In this document: piece by piece, positions 16,698 through 25,363 of the stretch
How the letters are laid out: the number at the start of each line of letters is the position of its first letter
Position numbering within the stretch: position 1 is the stretch's first letter
Origin: Rhodocyclaceae bacterium
GTDB taxonomy: Bacteria; Pseudomonadota; Gammaproteobacteria; Burkholderiales; Rhodocyclaceae
Assembly: GCA_016718525.1 (NCBI GenBank)
Contig: JADKDD010000001.1
Location: 62,001 to 126,000, forward strand
DNA: 64,000 bases
Reading direction: 5' to 3'
Made by a program: the position numbers and the translations under genes
The notes under the pieces: generated by a model
Told to the model about the DNA's origin: nothing
The model's database searches: none
Seen by the model: only the letters and a program-made list of their open reading frames with translations

Positions 16698-17549
16698 ATG
16701 GCAGGCAATGATGTGACGAAAGGTAGTGTGGATCAAACATCGAGTGAAGCTTCTGGTGACCTAACCAGCGTTAGCGATTCCGAAGCTGTTGCCTTACAGC
16801 TAAAGAAGCAGGCACGGCGTCGGCTGATCGGCGCAATTGCATTGGCCGTGTTTGGCGTAATTACGTTGCCAATGGTGATGGATAACCACCCGCGGCCGGT
16901 TGCGCCGGAGATCCAAGTGCAAATCCCGAGCCAAGATGGCCCGGGATTTGCAGCAAAACCAAATCCCAGCGTGGCGTCCAAACTTCCGCCAGCAACACCT
17001 TCCGGCACCAGCAAATCTGAACCGGCCACCGGTAACAACGGTGTCGCCAAGGAAACAGGAAGTGCTGAACCTGACGCCAAGAGCCCTCCGGAGAAAGATC
17101 CAGAGTCCAAAAAAGTAACAGCGGCACCCCCGATTGCGACCATTCAAAAGCCGGCAAATGCCGATAGCCCTGGCACGGAAAAGGCACCGACTCCAAAACC
17201 TAAACCGCCCGCTGCGAAATCGGCAGAGGCTCCAAAAAAGACTGCCGAACCAGTGATCATCGAGCCCCCACCTGCAGACGAACCTCGCGCCTTGGCTGCG
17301 CTCACTGGTACGGAGAGTTTGAGCGCGCCATGGGTAGTTCAACTTGGAGCCTACAAGGAACCGGGTAACGTCAAGGTGTTGATGGCAAAGGTTAAGGAAA
17401 TGAAGATTCCCGTGACGTCAGAAAAGTATGAGTCGGCACAAGGGCCAAGAGTGCGGGTTAAGGCGGGACCTTTTGCGACGCGTGCCGAGGCCGAAAAGGC
17501 ACAATCCCGGATTCGCACGATTGGAGTTAGCGGAGTTCTATCGCAATAG
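16698..17549 (+). CDS. SPOR-domain membrane protein (DedD-like)
   Basis: A 283-residue single-pass protein. It has a short cytoplasmic N-terminus, one TM at about 43-61 (IGAIALAVFGVITLPMVM), a Pro/Lys/Ala-rich periplasmic linker, and a C-terminal SPOR domain from about residue 208 (WVVQLGAYKEPGNV ... RVKAGPFATRAEAEKA). SPOR domains bind denuded glycan strands at the division septum. Its place between folC and cvpA matches dedD in other proteobacteria. The low-complexity linker is typical of the family. Confidence 0.88.
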   Translation: MAGNDVTKGSVDQTSSEASGDLTSVSDSEAVALQLKKQARRRLIGAIALAVFGVITLPMVMDNHPRPVAPEIQVQIPSQDGPGFAAKPNPSVASKLPPATPSGTSKSEPATGNNGVAKETGSAEPDAKSPPEKDPESKKVTAAPPIATIQKPANADSPGTEKAPTPKPKPPAAKSAEAPKKTAEPVIIEPPPADEPRALAALTGTESLSAPWVVQLGAYKEPGNVKVLMAKVKEMKIPVTSEKYESAQGPRVRVKAGPFATRAEAEKAQSRIRTIGVSGVLSQ

Positions 17550-17558
17550 TGGGTGAAC

Positions 17559-18053
17559 ATGACGCTGTTTGACTATGCGGTTCTGGCAATTATTGGTGTT
17601 TCGATACTTGTGGGAGTGTGGCGCGGCGTAGTGAGTGAGTTGTTGGCATTGGCTGCGTGGGTCGTGGCATTTGTTGCGGCCCAAGAGTTTGCATCAGCCG
17701 CTGTGCCCTGGTTGGCGAAATGGATTAGCGACCCCGGTCTTCGTATTGCGGCCGCGTATGTTGGGATTTTCATTGCTGTACTGTTGAGTTTTGCGCTGCT
17801 TCGTATACTGGTGTCACTGGTGCTTTCTGCCGTTGGATTGGCACTCGCTGATCGACTGTTGGGCGCCTGTTTTGGTGCAATTCGGGGCGGAGTGATCGTG
17901 GTTTTATTGGTTATGCTAGCGGGTGTTACACCATTACCGGAAAAAGCATTTTGGCGTGATGCGACGTTTGCGCCGCCGCTGGAAACGATCGTTATTGCCG
18001 GTAAGCGGTGGATGCCGACGGAGTTGGCAACAAGAGTCAAGTTTCACCGGTAA
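17559..18053 (+). CDS. cvpA: CvpA family membrane protein
   Basis: A 164-residue protein with four predicted membrane helices, starting MTLFDYAVLAIIGVS. The frame is open from a GTG at 17553, but the ATG at 17559 matches the family start and is preceded by GTGGGTGA. CvpA is linked in E. coli to colicin V production and to envelope and bile tolerance; its molecular role is unsettled. It lies between the SPOR gene and purF, as in many gamma- and betaproteobacteria. Confidence 0.92.
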   Translation: MTLFDYAVLAIIGVSILVGVWRGVVSELLALAAWVVAFVAAQEFASAAVPWLAKWISDPGLRIAAAYVGIFIAVLLSFALLRILVSLVLSAVGLALADRLLGACFGAIRGGVIVVLLVMLAGVTPLPEKAFWRDATFAPPLETIVIAGKRWMPTELATRVKFHR

Positions 18054-18106
18054 CAGAAGCATTGGGTTGTCGAACGAATGTCGTCAGAAATTGATAAGGA
18101 ATAACC

Positions 18107-19648
18107 ATGTGTGGAATCCTAGGTGTGGTTGCAACCTCGCCTGTCAATCAGTTGTTGTATGACGGCTTGCAAGTACTGCAGCACCGCGGGCAAGACGCTG
18201 CGGGAATTGCAACGAGCGAAGGCGGAAGATTTCATATGCACAAAGGCTCCGGCCTCGTGCGCGACGTGTTCCGTACGCGAAATATGCGCAGCCTGGTCGG
18301 GCAATGGGGCATCGGTCATTGTCGCTACCCGACCGCCGGATCAGCTTACAACCCCGCTGAAGCGCAGCCGTTCTATGTCAATTCGCCGTTTGGCCTGATG
18401 CTCGCACACAACGGCAATTTGACGAACTCCGAACAGCTAAAACAAGACATGTTCCTGCAGGACTTGCGGCACATGAATACGAACTCGGATTCCGAGATAT
18501 TGCTCAATGTTTTGGCGCATGAGTTACAAGCAGCATCAACACAATACCAGGTTGATGCCGAGACCATCTTCAAGGCGGTAGCCGGCGTATATCGCCGTGT
18601 GCGCGGAGCGTATGCGGTGGTCGTGATGATTGCCGGCTATGGTTTGTTGGCGTTTCGCGACCCGTACGGCATCCGACCCATGGTGATTGGCCGTAACGAA
18701 ACACCTGATGGACCTGAGTACTTGGTTGCCTCGGAAAGCGTAGCGATTGATACGCTCGGCTTCAAACTGTTGCGCGATGTCGCGCCGGGTGAAGCTGTGT
18801 TGATTGATTTGCGTGGGAATTTCCTGAGTCGTCAGTGTGCAGAACGGACGGTACATGCGCCCTGCATGTTTGAATTTGTCTATTTGGCACGTCCGGATTC
18901 GTTGATGGACGGCATATCGGTCTATGAAACCCGGGCGAAAATGGGCGAGTTTCTGGCTGACAAGATTCGACTTACGTTGCCACATCTGGAAATTGATGCA
19001 GTTATGCCGATTCCCGATTCAAGCCGACCATCGGCAATGGAACTGGCGCGGCGATTGGATTTGCCTTACCGCGAGGGATTTGTAAAAAATCGCTATATTG
19101 GCCGAACTTTTATTATGCCCGGACACTCGACGCGGCGGAAATCTGTTCGCCAGAAACTCAATGCGATCGCTCAGGAGTTCCGCGGCAAGAAAGTTTTGTT
19201 GGTCGACGATTCCATTGTTCGTGGTACCACCAGCCGTGAAATCATCAACATGGCCCGGGATGCCGGCGCAACAAAGGTATATTTTGCCTCGGCGTCGCCA
19301 CCCGTGCGTTTTGCCAATGTCTATGGCATCGATATGCCGTCGCGCAGTGAGTTAATTGCAGCATTTCGCAGCGATGAAGAAATCTGTCGCGAAATCGGTG
19401 CCGATGCATTGATCTATCAAGATCTTGATTCACTACGCGCGGCAGTACGCGCGGTCAATCCTGCGATCACGCAATTTGAAACATCATGTTTTGACGGGCA
19501 CTACGTGACTGGCGACATCAGCAAAGCTTATTTGAAGATCATGGAAGATCGCCGTGATGCGCCTGGTGTCGATCAAGACGGTGATGACGGAGATGCCATT
19601 GATGGCAATGGCGGTCAGCTTGACCTTAATCTCGTTTCATCCGTTTAG
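18107..19648 (+). CDS. purF: Amidophosphoribosyltransferase
   Basis: Commits PRPP to purine synthesis by adding the amide nitrogen of glutamine. The N-terminal nucleophile is Cys2 (MCGILGVV), so the initiator methionine must be removed. The glutaminase signatures QHRGQDAAGIAT and IGHCRYPTAG are present. The PRPP-binding loop is KVLLVDDSIVRGTTSR at about 363. The length is 513 residues, with a slightly extended acidic C-terminus. AAGGA precedes the ATG. It lies 53 bp after cvpA. Confidence 0.97.
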   Translation: MCGILGVVATSPVNQLLYDGLQVLQHRGQDAAGIATSEGGRFHMHKGSGLVRDVFRTRNMRSLVGQWGIGHCRYPTAGSAYNPAEAQPFYVNSPFGLMLAHNGNLTNSEQLKQDMFLQDLRHMNTNSDSEILLNVLAHELQAASTQYQVDAETIFKAVAGVYRRVRGAYAVVVMIAGYGLLAFRDPYGIRPMVIGRNETPDGPEYLVASESVAIDTLGFKLLRDVAPGEAVLIDLRGNFLSRQCAERTVHAPCMFEFVYLARPDSLMDGISVYETRAKMGEFLADKIRLTLPHLEIDAVMPIPDSSRPSAMELARRLDLPYREGFVKNRYIGRTFIMPGHSTRRKSVRQKLNAIAQEFRGKKVLLVDDSIVRGTTSREIINMARDAGATKVYFASASPPVRFANVYGIDMPSRSELIAAFRSDEEICREIGADALIYQDLDSLRAAVRAVNPAITQFETSCFDGHYVTGDISKAYLKIMEDRRDAPGVDQDGDDGDAIDGNGGQLDLNLVSSV

Positions 19649-19665
19649 CTGACCTGCAGAAAATT

Positions 19666-20850
19666 ATGGATGAATTTGATCGAGAGCATTGGGCGCCCGA
19701 AACGCTGGCAGTGAGACTTGGGCAGGAGCGTAGCCAATACGGTGAACACTCTGAAGCCATGTTCCTGACGTCGAGCTTTGTCTTCAAAGATGCTGCCCAA
19801 GCGGCTGCAAGATTTTCAGGCGCTGAACCCGGGAACGTCTACGCCAGATTCACCAACCCGACGGTGACCAGTTTGCAGCAGCGATTGGCAGCACTCGAGG
19901 GTGCCGAAGATTGCATCGCGACGGCTAGCGGGATGGCCGCGATCATGGCCACTGTTATGGCCCTGATGAATGCAGGCCAGCACATCGTTGCTTCACGTAG
20001 TATCTTCGGTGCCACGCAGCAGATGTTTACGAATCTCTTGCCGCGTTTTGGCATTGAAACTACGTTTGTCGATGGATCCAACCTTTCCGGTTTTGCTTCA
20101 GCGCTGCGACCCAACACACGCATTGTGTTCGTTGAATCGCCGTCCAATCCGTTGACTGAGTTGGTCGATATTGCTGCGCTTGCGGAAATCACCCGGGCTC
20201 AAGGCGTCTTACTGGTTGTTGATAATTGTTTTTGCACTCCTGCGTTGCAATTGCCACTGACTTTGGGCGCGGACTTGGTGATTCATTCTGCAACGAAATA
20301 TCTGGACGGGCAGGGCCGAGTGTTGGGAGGCGCTGTTTGCGGTCCCAAGGTGCTCACCGATGAGATTTTCAAATTTCTCCGCACGGCGGGCCCCACACTG
20401 TCGCCGTTCAATGCCTGGATCATCCTAAAGGGACTGGAAACACTGTATATCCGTATGCAGGCACAGTCAGCCAATGCTTTGCTGCTGGCTCAGTGGCTTG
20501 AAAGGCAACCCTCAGTGATCAGGGTGTATTACCCGGGTTTGCCAACGCATCCGCAATTTGATTTGGCTAAACGGCAACAAACCAGCGGTGGAGCGATCGT
20601 ATCTTTTGAGGTTCGAGGCGGGCGTGACGCCGCTTGGCGAGTCGTCGATCATTGCAAGTTACTTTCGATCACGGCGAACCTGGGAGACACAAAAACGACC
20701 ATCACTCACCCGGCTTCGACTACGCATGGTCGAATCACTGCTGAAGCACGCGCGCAATCCGGAATCACGGAAGGATTGCTGCGCATTGCGGTGGGCCTCG
20801 AAGCACAAGTTGATTTGCAGCGCGATCTGTTACGCGGATTAACTTCTTAG
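19666..20850 (+). CDS. metZ: O-succinylhomoserine sulfhydrylase
   Basis: A PLP-dependent enzyme of the cystathionine gamma-synthase family that makes homocysteine directly from O-succinylhomoserine and sulfide. The PLP lysine is Lys211 in HSATKYLDGQGR. Neighbouring motifs are GNVYARFTNPTV, ATASGMAAIMA and NLGDTKTTITHPASTTH. The direct-sulfhydrylation assignment rests on position after purF and on overall resemblance; MetB or MetY activity cannot be excluded by eye. The length is 394 residues. It ends 44 bp from the convergent lpxH. Confidence 0.9.
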   Translation: MDEFDREHWAPETLAVRLGQERSQYGEHSEAMFLTSSFVFKDAAQAAARFSGAEPGNVYARFTNPTVTSLQQRLAALEGAEDCIATASGMAAIMATVMALMNAGQHIVASRSIFGATQQMFTNLLPRFGIETTFVDGSNLSGFASALRPNTRIVFVESPSNPLTELVDIAALAEITRAQGVLLVVDNCFCTPALQLPLTLGADLVIHSATKYLDGQGRVLGGAVCGPKVLTDEIFKFLRTAGPTLSPFNAWIILKGLETLYIRMQAQSANALLLAQWLERQPSVIRVYYPGLPTHPQFDLAKRQQTSGGAIVSFEVRGGRDAAWRVVDHCKLLSITANLGDTKTTITHPASTTHGRITAEARAQSGITEGLLRIAVGLEAQVDLQRDLLRGLTS

Positions 20851-20894
20851 CCGGATTCTTGCAAAATCACGTGGGCTTCCTGACGCGCATTTGA

Positions 20895-21689
20895 TTATTG
20901 CGACCAGTCCAATCGGCGGATTTTCTGACCATGAGTTTCCAAAGCGTCGCCGCGGTCATGCTCCCAGTCCGAGAGCACCCAACGCTCGCAAGGTGGGTCA
21001 GTATCAAGCAATTCGCAACCTGGGCGATGGGTATGCCCGTGTATCAGAATTCGACAGTGGTATTCGGCGCACAATCGCCTCACCGCACCAGCGTTCACAT
21101 CCATAATTTCGGCCGATTTTTGCCGGACTGCCTCGGTGCTACGTTGCCGGAGCAGGTTGACCTCGTTTTGTCTGTCTGGCAGTGATTGGGTAAGGAATCC
21201 CTGCTGCCATTCAGGTTTGCGGACCTGCCGCCGAAAATCCTGATACGCGCGGTCATCAGTGCACAGCGTATCGCCATGCAGCAGCAAAATGGGCGCGCTA
21301 GCGGCGGTGCCGGCATCTGGCGGCGTGCCATCAGCACCAACTGACAGCGGATGCAGTCCAAGCACGGCTACTTCAGGTAACAAATGTGCACCGGTTGCTG
21401 CCGCAAACGCTGCTCCGATTAGAAAGTCACGATTCCCATGCAGGAAGAACAACTTAACGCCAGCATCTGAAACCTTGCGCAGCTTGGAGGCGACCAAGGC
21501 ATTGAAAGTATCATCGAGATTGTCGTCGCCGATCCAATACTCAAACAGGTCGCCAAGAATGAACAGCGCCGCAATCCGTTTTTCAATGCAATCGACGAGA
21601 AAACGCGAGAACCGCTCCGTGATGTCGGGTCGTTCAGGCCGCAGGTGTACATCGGAAACGAAACGGGTGGCACCGGCGGTGATAACCAT
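20895..21689 (-). CDS. lpxH: UDP-2,3-diacylglucosamine hydrolase
   Basis: Cleaves UDP-2,3-diacylglucosamine to lipid X at the inner membrane in lipid A synthesis. All calcineurin-type metal motifs are present: SDVHL, GDLFEYWIGDD, HGNRDFL, HGDTLCTDD and HGHTHRP. Relative to the E. coli protein as I recall it, there are about 17 extra residues between PEVAVLGL and ILLLHGD. A copy of the dispersed repeat supplies part of that insertion (VGADGTP, about residues 115-123). It is probably cotranscribed with the two cyclophilin genes upstream, 17 bp away. Confidence 0.94.
   Translation of the reverse strand: MVITAGATRFVSDVHLRPERPDITERFSRFLVDCIEKRIAALFILGDLFEYWIGDDNLDDTFNALVASKLRKVSDAGVKLFFLHGNRDFLIGAAFAAATGAHLLPEVAVLGLHPLSVGADGTPPDAGTAASAPILLLHGDTLCTDDRAYQDFRRQVRKPEWQQGFLTQSLPDRQNEVNLLRQRSTEAVRQKSAEIMDVNAGAVRRLCAEYHCRILIHGHTHRPGCELLDTDPPCERWVLSDWEHDRGDALETHGQKIRRLDWSQ
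21320..21345 (+). repeat. Dispersed 26-bp repeat, copy 3 (in lpxH)
   Basis: Reads GCGGCGTG, CCA, then TCAGCACCAACTGAC on +. It is identical to the lysR copy at 35943 over 24 bases. In the lpxH frame it encodes VGADGTP within a loop that is longer than usual for LpxH. Confidence 0.85.
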
Positions 21690-21706
21690 GTCACCCTTCC
21701 CTGGAA

Positions 21707-22192
21707 TTAGACTTTCACCGCACTCTCAATAATGACGTCGGTCTTGGGTACGTTTTGGTGATAGCCACTGCTCGCGGTTTTCACGGCAGTAATTTTGTCG
21801 ACTACGTCCGTCCCATCAACGACACGACCAAAAACGCAGTATCCCCAGCCGTCCTGGCCCGGGTGATTAAGGAAGTCATTGTCGCCAACATTAATGAAAA
21901 ATTGCGCCGTCGCTGAATGGGGGTCGGAAGTACGCGCCATCGCTACGGTGTAGCGGTCATTCTTGAGCCCATTTGCCGCTTCATTGATGACTGGTTCACC
22001 TACAGATTTTTGCTTCATTCCCGGAGAAAATCCACCGCCTTGAACCATGAAGCCGTCAATAACGCGATGGAAAATTGTTCCGTTGTAGTGCCCTGATTCG
22101 ACGTAGTCAATAAAGTTTGCGACAGTTTTCGGGGCTTTCTCGGCGTTCAATTCCAGCGTGAATGAACCGAGGTTGGTGGTGAATTTGATCAT
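21707..22192 (-). CDS. ppiB: Cytosolic peptidyl-prolyl cis-trans isomerase (cyclophilin)
   Basis: A 161-residue cyclophilin without signal peptide (MIKFTTNLGSFTLELNAEKA). It contains the active-site segments FHRVIDGFMVQGGGF, ATAQFFINVGDNDFL and WGYCVFGRVVDGTDVV. It accelerates proline isomerisation during folding in the cytoplasm. It lies 15 bp downstream of a secreted paralogue, apparently a tandem duplication specialised by compartment. Confidence 0.95.
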   Translation of the reverse strand: MIKFTTNLGSFTLELNAEKAPKTVANFIDYVESGHYNGTIFHRVIDGFMVQGGGFSPGMKQKSVGEPVINEAANGLKNDRYTVAMARTSDPHSATAQFFINVGDNDFLNHPGQDGWGYCVFGRVVDGTDVVDKITAVKTASSGYHQNVPKTDVIIESAVKV

Positions 22193-22207
22193 GGTTATCC
22201 TAAGGGT

Positions 22208-22789
22208 TTATTTTTTGTCAGTCAGTAACTTTGCGGAGAGAATTATCGCCGGAGTAATGGGGACATTTTGATGCATTCCTGAATTCGCAGTTTGCATTTT
22301 GGCGATCTTTTCAACCACATCCATACCCTCAACGACCTTGCCAAAGACGGCATAACCCCAACCGTCGCGACCGGGATAATCAAGAAATTCATTGTGTTTG
22401 AGGTTGATAAAAAACTGCGACGATGCCGAGTGAGGGTCGCTCGTACGCGCCATCGCCAATGTACCAGGCTCGTTTTTTAGACCATTTGCTGCCTCATTGG
22501 TAATCGTGCCGCGAGTTTCCTTCTGCACCATCTTTTCCGTAAAGCCACCGCCTTGAATCATGAAGCCATCAATGACACGATGAAAAATAGTGTCCTTGTA
22601 GTATCCATCTTTGACATATTGCAGAAAATTCGCGACTGACTTTGGCGCTTGCTGCGGGTACAGCTCAATGACCATCGTTCCCTGGCTGGTCTTGAGTTCA
22701 ACTCGTGGATTGACCGCAGCGTTCGCGGCAACAACCGCAGTAGACGCAAGCAGTATGCATAGAAATCGACTGAACATTCGATTAAACAT
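22208..22789 (-). CDS. ppiA: Periplasmic peptidyl-prolyl cis-trans isomerase (cyclophilin)
   Basis: A 193-residue cyclophilin with a signal peptide (MFNRMFSRFLCILLASTAVV, cleavage near ANA-A at about 24). The core repeats the PpiB motifs: FHRVIDGFMIQGGGF, ASSQFFINLKHNEFL and WGYAVFGKVVEGMDVV. It is predicted to help envelope protein folding. It is first of a probable ppiA-ppiB-lpxH transcript. Confidence 0.93.
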   Translation of the reverse strand: MFNRMFSRFLCILLASTAVVAANAAVNPRVELKTSQGTMVIELYPQQAPKSVANFLQYVKDGYYKDTIFHRVIDGFMIQGGGFTEKMVQKETRGTITNEAANGLKNEPGTLAMARTSDPHSASSQFFINLKHNEFLDYPGRDGWGYAVFGKVVEGMDVVEKIAKMQTANSGMHQNVPITPAIILSAKLLTDKK

Positions 22790-22853
22790 GATGGTTCCTT
22801 GAAAGATTAAGTGGTACTACAACGGCATACCGTGAAGCCAAAACAACTACGCG

Positions 22854-24128
22854 CTAAACAGCATCCTCGTTAACAATTTTCCATCGGCCCGATTCCTTGA
22901 TCCAGTATTGACGTTTTTTCATCTGTCCGGACAAGTTGCTTGAGCGATAGTCTTGATCAAATGTGACCACGACGTAATCTTCGACACCTGGATTGCGAAA
23001 CATACTAATGTTCTTCACGTTGACCTTGATCCAGTTTTTTGCGGCATTGACGCTGTGTTTTCGTGCGAGCCATGCCTCTCGGTCCTGGCCGTCAGCAGAA
23101 AACTGCTGCGCATAGTTTTCCGCGTATTTGGCTTCGTCACGGCTTTCCCATGCCGAGCGCCAGGATTCGATAACCGCGAGCAAAGCGTCCCGCTCAGCCT
23201 GCCAATCGTCTTGTGAAAGCCATTCAATGCTGTTGCTGATAATGACTGGAGTTAGGCCGAGCTGAAATGTCTTTGCCAGAGAATCAAGATCTTCATTGGA
23301 AAGCACAACGCAACCATCCGAGGCTTTTGGTGGTCGCGAATAGGTGTCTGATGGCGTGCCATGTAACCAAATACCGTGTCCGTCACGGCCCTGACGCTTA
23401 TCCCATGCGTTTGGGTAATCCAGCGGGTATGCGCCGGTGCCATAGAGATCGGCGAGTCCGCGCCGAGGAAGACTGGACGTCACATGGTACACGCCGATAG
23501 GTGTCTTCTTGTCACCTTCACGAACCTTGTCTGCGCCAAGCTTTCCTTGTGTCACGTAATAATCGGCCACAAATTTTGGTCGCCCCCCGTCGTTTTGATA
23601 AAGGTACAGACGCGACTTCTGTGTATCGACTACAACCGCATAGCGCTGTTCCGCGTGCATCTGCATCAAATAGCGTGGCACATAATCGACAGGCGGTTTG
23701 GTTCGATACGCCTTGAGCCGCGCCATCGCTTCGTCACGCAGATCAGCGACTTTTTCACTGGCCAAGTCGCTTCCCACATCGCCGAACGTTTCAAGCGGAC
23801 GACTACGCGCAAGCAGCAAATCGCCGCGAATCAAATGCCCAAGCCGGAAATTCGGGTAGTTGCTCAATAGCGCGTCAGTTTGTCGCATCGCCAAGTCGAG
23901 TCGATTTGATTCAATCTTGTCAAAGATGCTCGCCAACTGATTTTCCAGTCCGCCATCGGCTATCGGTGCATCTGCAATGCCGGTCAGCCGTTGCTGATTT
24001 AGTGGTCTGGATTCAACTGAATTCGGCCACAGCATTTTCAACACGACCAGAACGAAGAGCGTTAGCGCCGAGGCCCCCACGCCGACCAGCACCTTGGTTG
24101 GAAGGGTCCAACTGCGGAAGGTGTTCAC
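22854..24128 (-). CDS. L,D-transpeptidase (YkuD) with C-terminal nuclear-transport-factor-like domain
   Basis: A 424-residue inner-membrane-anchored protein. It has an N-terminal TM (about 12-34), a helical region, and a YkuD L,D-transpeptidase domain (about 160-300) with catalytic His256-Gly257 and Ser270-Asp-Gly-Cys273. The C-terminal domain (about 312-424) resembles the Cds6/SnoaL-like domain of other L,D-transpeptidases. Such enzymes form 3-3 peptidoglycan crosslinks or attach proteins to peptidoglycan. It starts at a GTG that overlaps the stop of the upstream TPR gene, and the same C-terminal domain recurs in that neighbour. Confidence 0.9.
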   Translation of the reverse strand: MNTFRSWTLPTKVLVGVGASALTLFVLVVLKMLWPNSVESRPLNQQRLTGIADAPIADGGLENQLASIFDKIESNRLDLAMRQTDALLSNYPNFRLGHLIRGDLLLARSRPLETFGDVGSDLASEKVADLRDEAMARLKAYRTKPPVDYVPRYLMQMHAEQRYAVVVDTQKSRLYLYQNDGGRPKFVADYYVTQGKLGADKVREGDKKTPIGVYHVTSSLPRRGLADLYGTGAYPLDYPNAWDKRQGRDGHGIWLHGTPSDTYSRPPKASDGCVVLSNEDLDSLAKTFQLGLTPVIISNSIEWLSQDDWQAERDALLAVIESWRSAWESRDEAKYAENYAQQFSADGQDREAWLARKHSVNAAKNWIKVNVKNISMFRNPGVEDYVVVTFDQDYRSSNLSGQMKKRQYWIKESGRWKIVNEDAV

Positions 24129-25159
24129 TTTGAACCTACCAGCTCATTGATGATCAGCCACTTGCCATTCCGCTTCACCAAAGACACTGTCTTGGTACTG
24201 TTGACCTTCAGCGACGCTGATCGATAGTTCTGGCGGAATGTTGCTGTCGCGGTGTCATCGGTCACCTTAACGTTCAGCTTTTCAATTTCAACTTGAATGC
24301 TGCCTGGCTTTGTGATTCGCTGGCGGCGTTCTGTCTCCCACGCCGCACGTGACAAGCCTCCAGGAGTTTTGAAGTCAGCCGCGTAGTGGCTGAGATAGGC
24401 ATTGACATCCTTGTTTGACCAGGCGGTTGCCCAACCGTCAAGCGCCTTGCCTATTTCTGCATTGTTTGTGGTTTGCGCATTTGCCTTTTCGGGGGCCGCA
24501 GCCTTGGGAACTTCTACTGGTTTCGCTACAGGACTAGTCGCAACGACAGGCGGGTTTACAACGGGAGTCGGCGGCGCAACCGTTGGCTTTTGCGCTTCGC
24601 TTGGTTTGGCCGGTGTTTGCGTCGTGGTTCGAACGTTTGTCGTCATTAAGTCACGAATCAATGCCAGTTTTGACTGGGCAGAAGCATTTGATGAATCTAG
24701 CTGCAATGCTTTATCGTAAGCCTGGCTCGCCAAACGCGCATAAATGTCGCCCAGGTTCTCATGCGCAGTGGCGTACGATGGGTGGGTCCGAATCGCCATC
24801 TCCAATGCACCTTTGGCTTTTTCGTATTGCTTCTGTTGCGCATAAATGACTGCGAGGTTGTTGTATGGCTCAGGCAGTTCCGGATAGTCTTCTGTGAGTC
24901 GCTGAAACACCACAATCGCATCATTCGGACGATTCATCTCGGTCAGTGCAATGCCGCGCAAAAAACGAGCTTGAGCATCTTTGGGTTTCGCAACCAGGAA
25001 TTTGTCGAGCTGATCCAGCGCTTGCGCGTACTGGCCCTGTTTGATTAACTTGCTCGCTTCTTGCAACGTATCCGCATACGCATGCCCGGCAACAAGGCAA
25101 ACCAGTATCGTCAATGTCCGCAATGCTTGTCGCGGGATCCCGCAGGAAAATAAACTCAT
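24125..25159 (-). CDS. Secreted TPR protein with the same C-terminal domain
   Basis: The frame is open from 25255, but the ATG at 25159 directly precedes a good signal peptide (RTLTILVCLVAGHAYA), giving 344 residues. Three or four TPR motifs follow (for example YAQALDQLDKFLVAKPKDAQ and PYNNLAVIYAQQKQYEKA). Then comes a Pro/Val/Ala-rich linker and a C-terminal domain of about 115 residues. That domain matches the C-terminus of the adjoining L,D-transpeptidase (TFRQNYRSASL and GKWLIINE against TFDQDYRSSNL and GRWKIVNE). It is probably a periplasmic scaffold or partner for that enzyme. The two genes overlap by two bases. Confidence 0.82.
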   Translation of the reverse strand: MSLFSCGIPRQALRTLTILVCLVAGHAYADTLQEASKLIKQGQYAQALDQLDKFLVAKPKDAQARFLRGIALTEMNRPNDAIVVFQRLTEDYPELPEPYNNLAVIYAQQKQYEKAKGALEMAIRTHPSYATAHENLGDIYARLASQAYDKALQLDSSNASAQSKLALIRDLMTTNVRTTTQTPAKPSEAQKPTVAPPTPVVNPPVVATSPVAKPVEVPKAAAPEKANAQTTNNAEIGKALDGWATAWSNKDVNAYLSHYAADFKTPGGLSRAAWETERRQRITKPGSIQVEIEKLNVKVTDDTATATFRQNYRSASLKVNSTKTVSLVKRNGKWLIINELVGSK

Positions 25160-25363
25160 TTGTATGTTTGCCAGTTGTGCTCGATACAACGACCGTGCTG
25201 ATGTAACCGGAATCGCCGTGTGAATCAGGATAAAATCCAAGGCTAATTCTACCAAAGCGCGCCCAGCTTATCGTGCCACGGCCCGTCTATGAAACATCGA
25301 GAACACTTGCAATAGAGCGCTACATTGAGCAATTCAGCGGTTGAATTGCTTGCGCCAACGATC

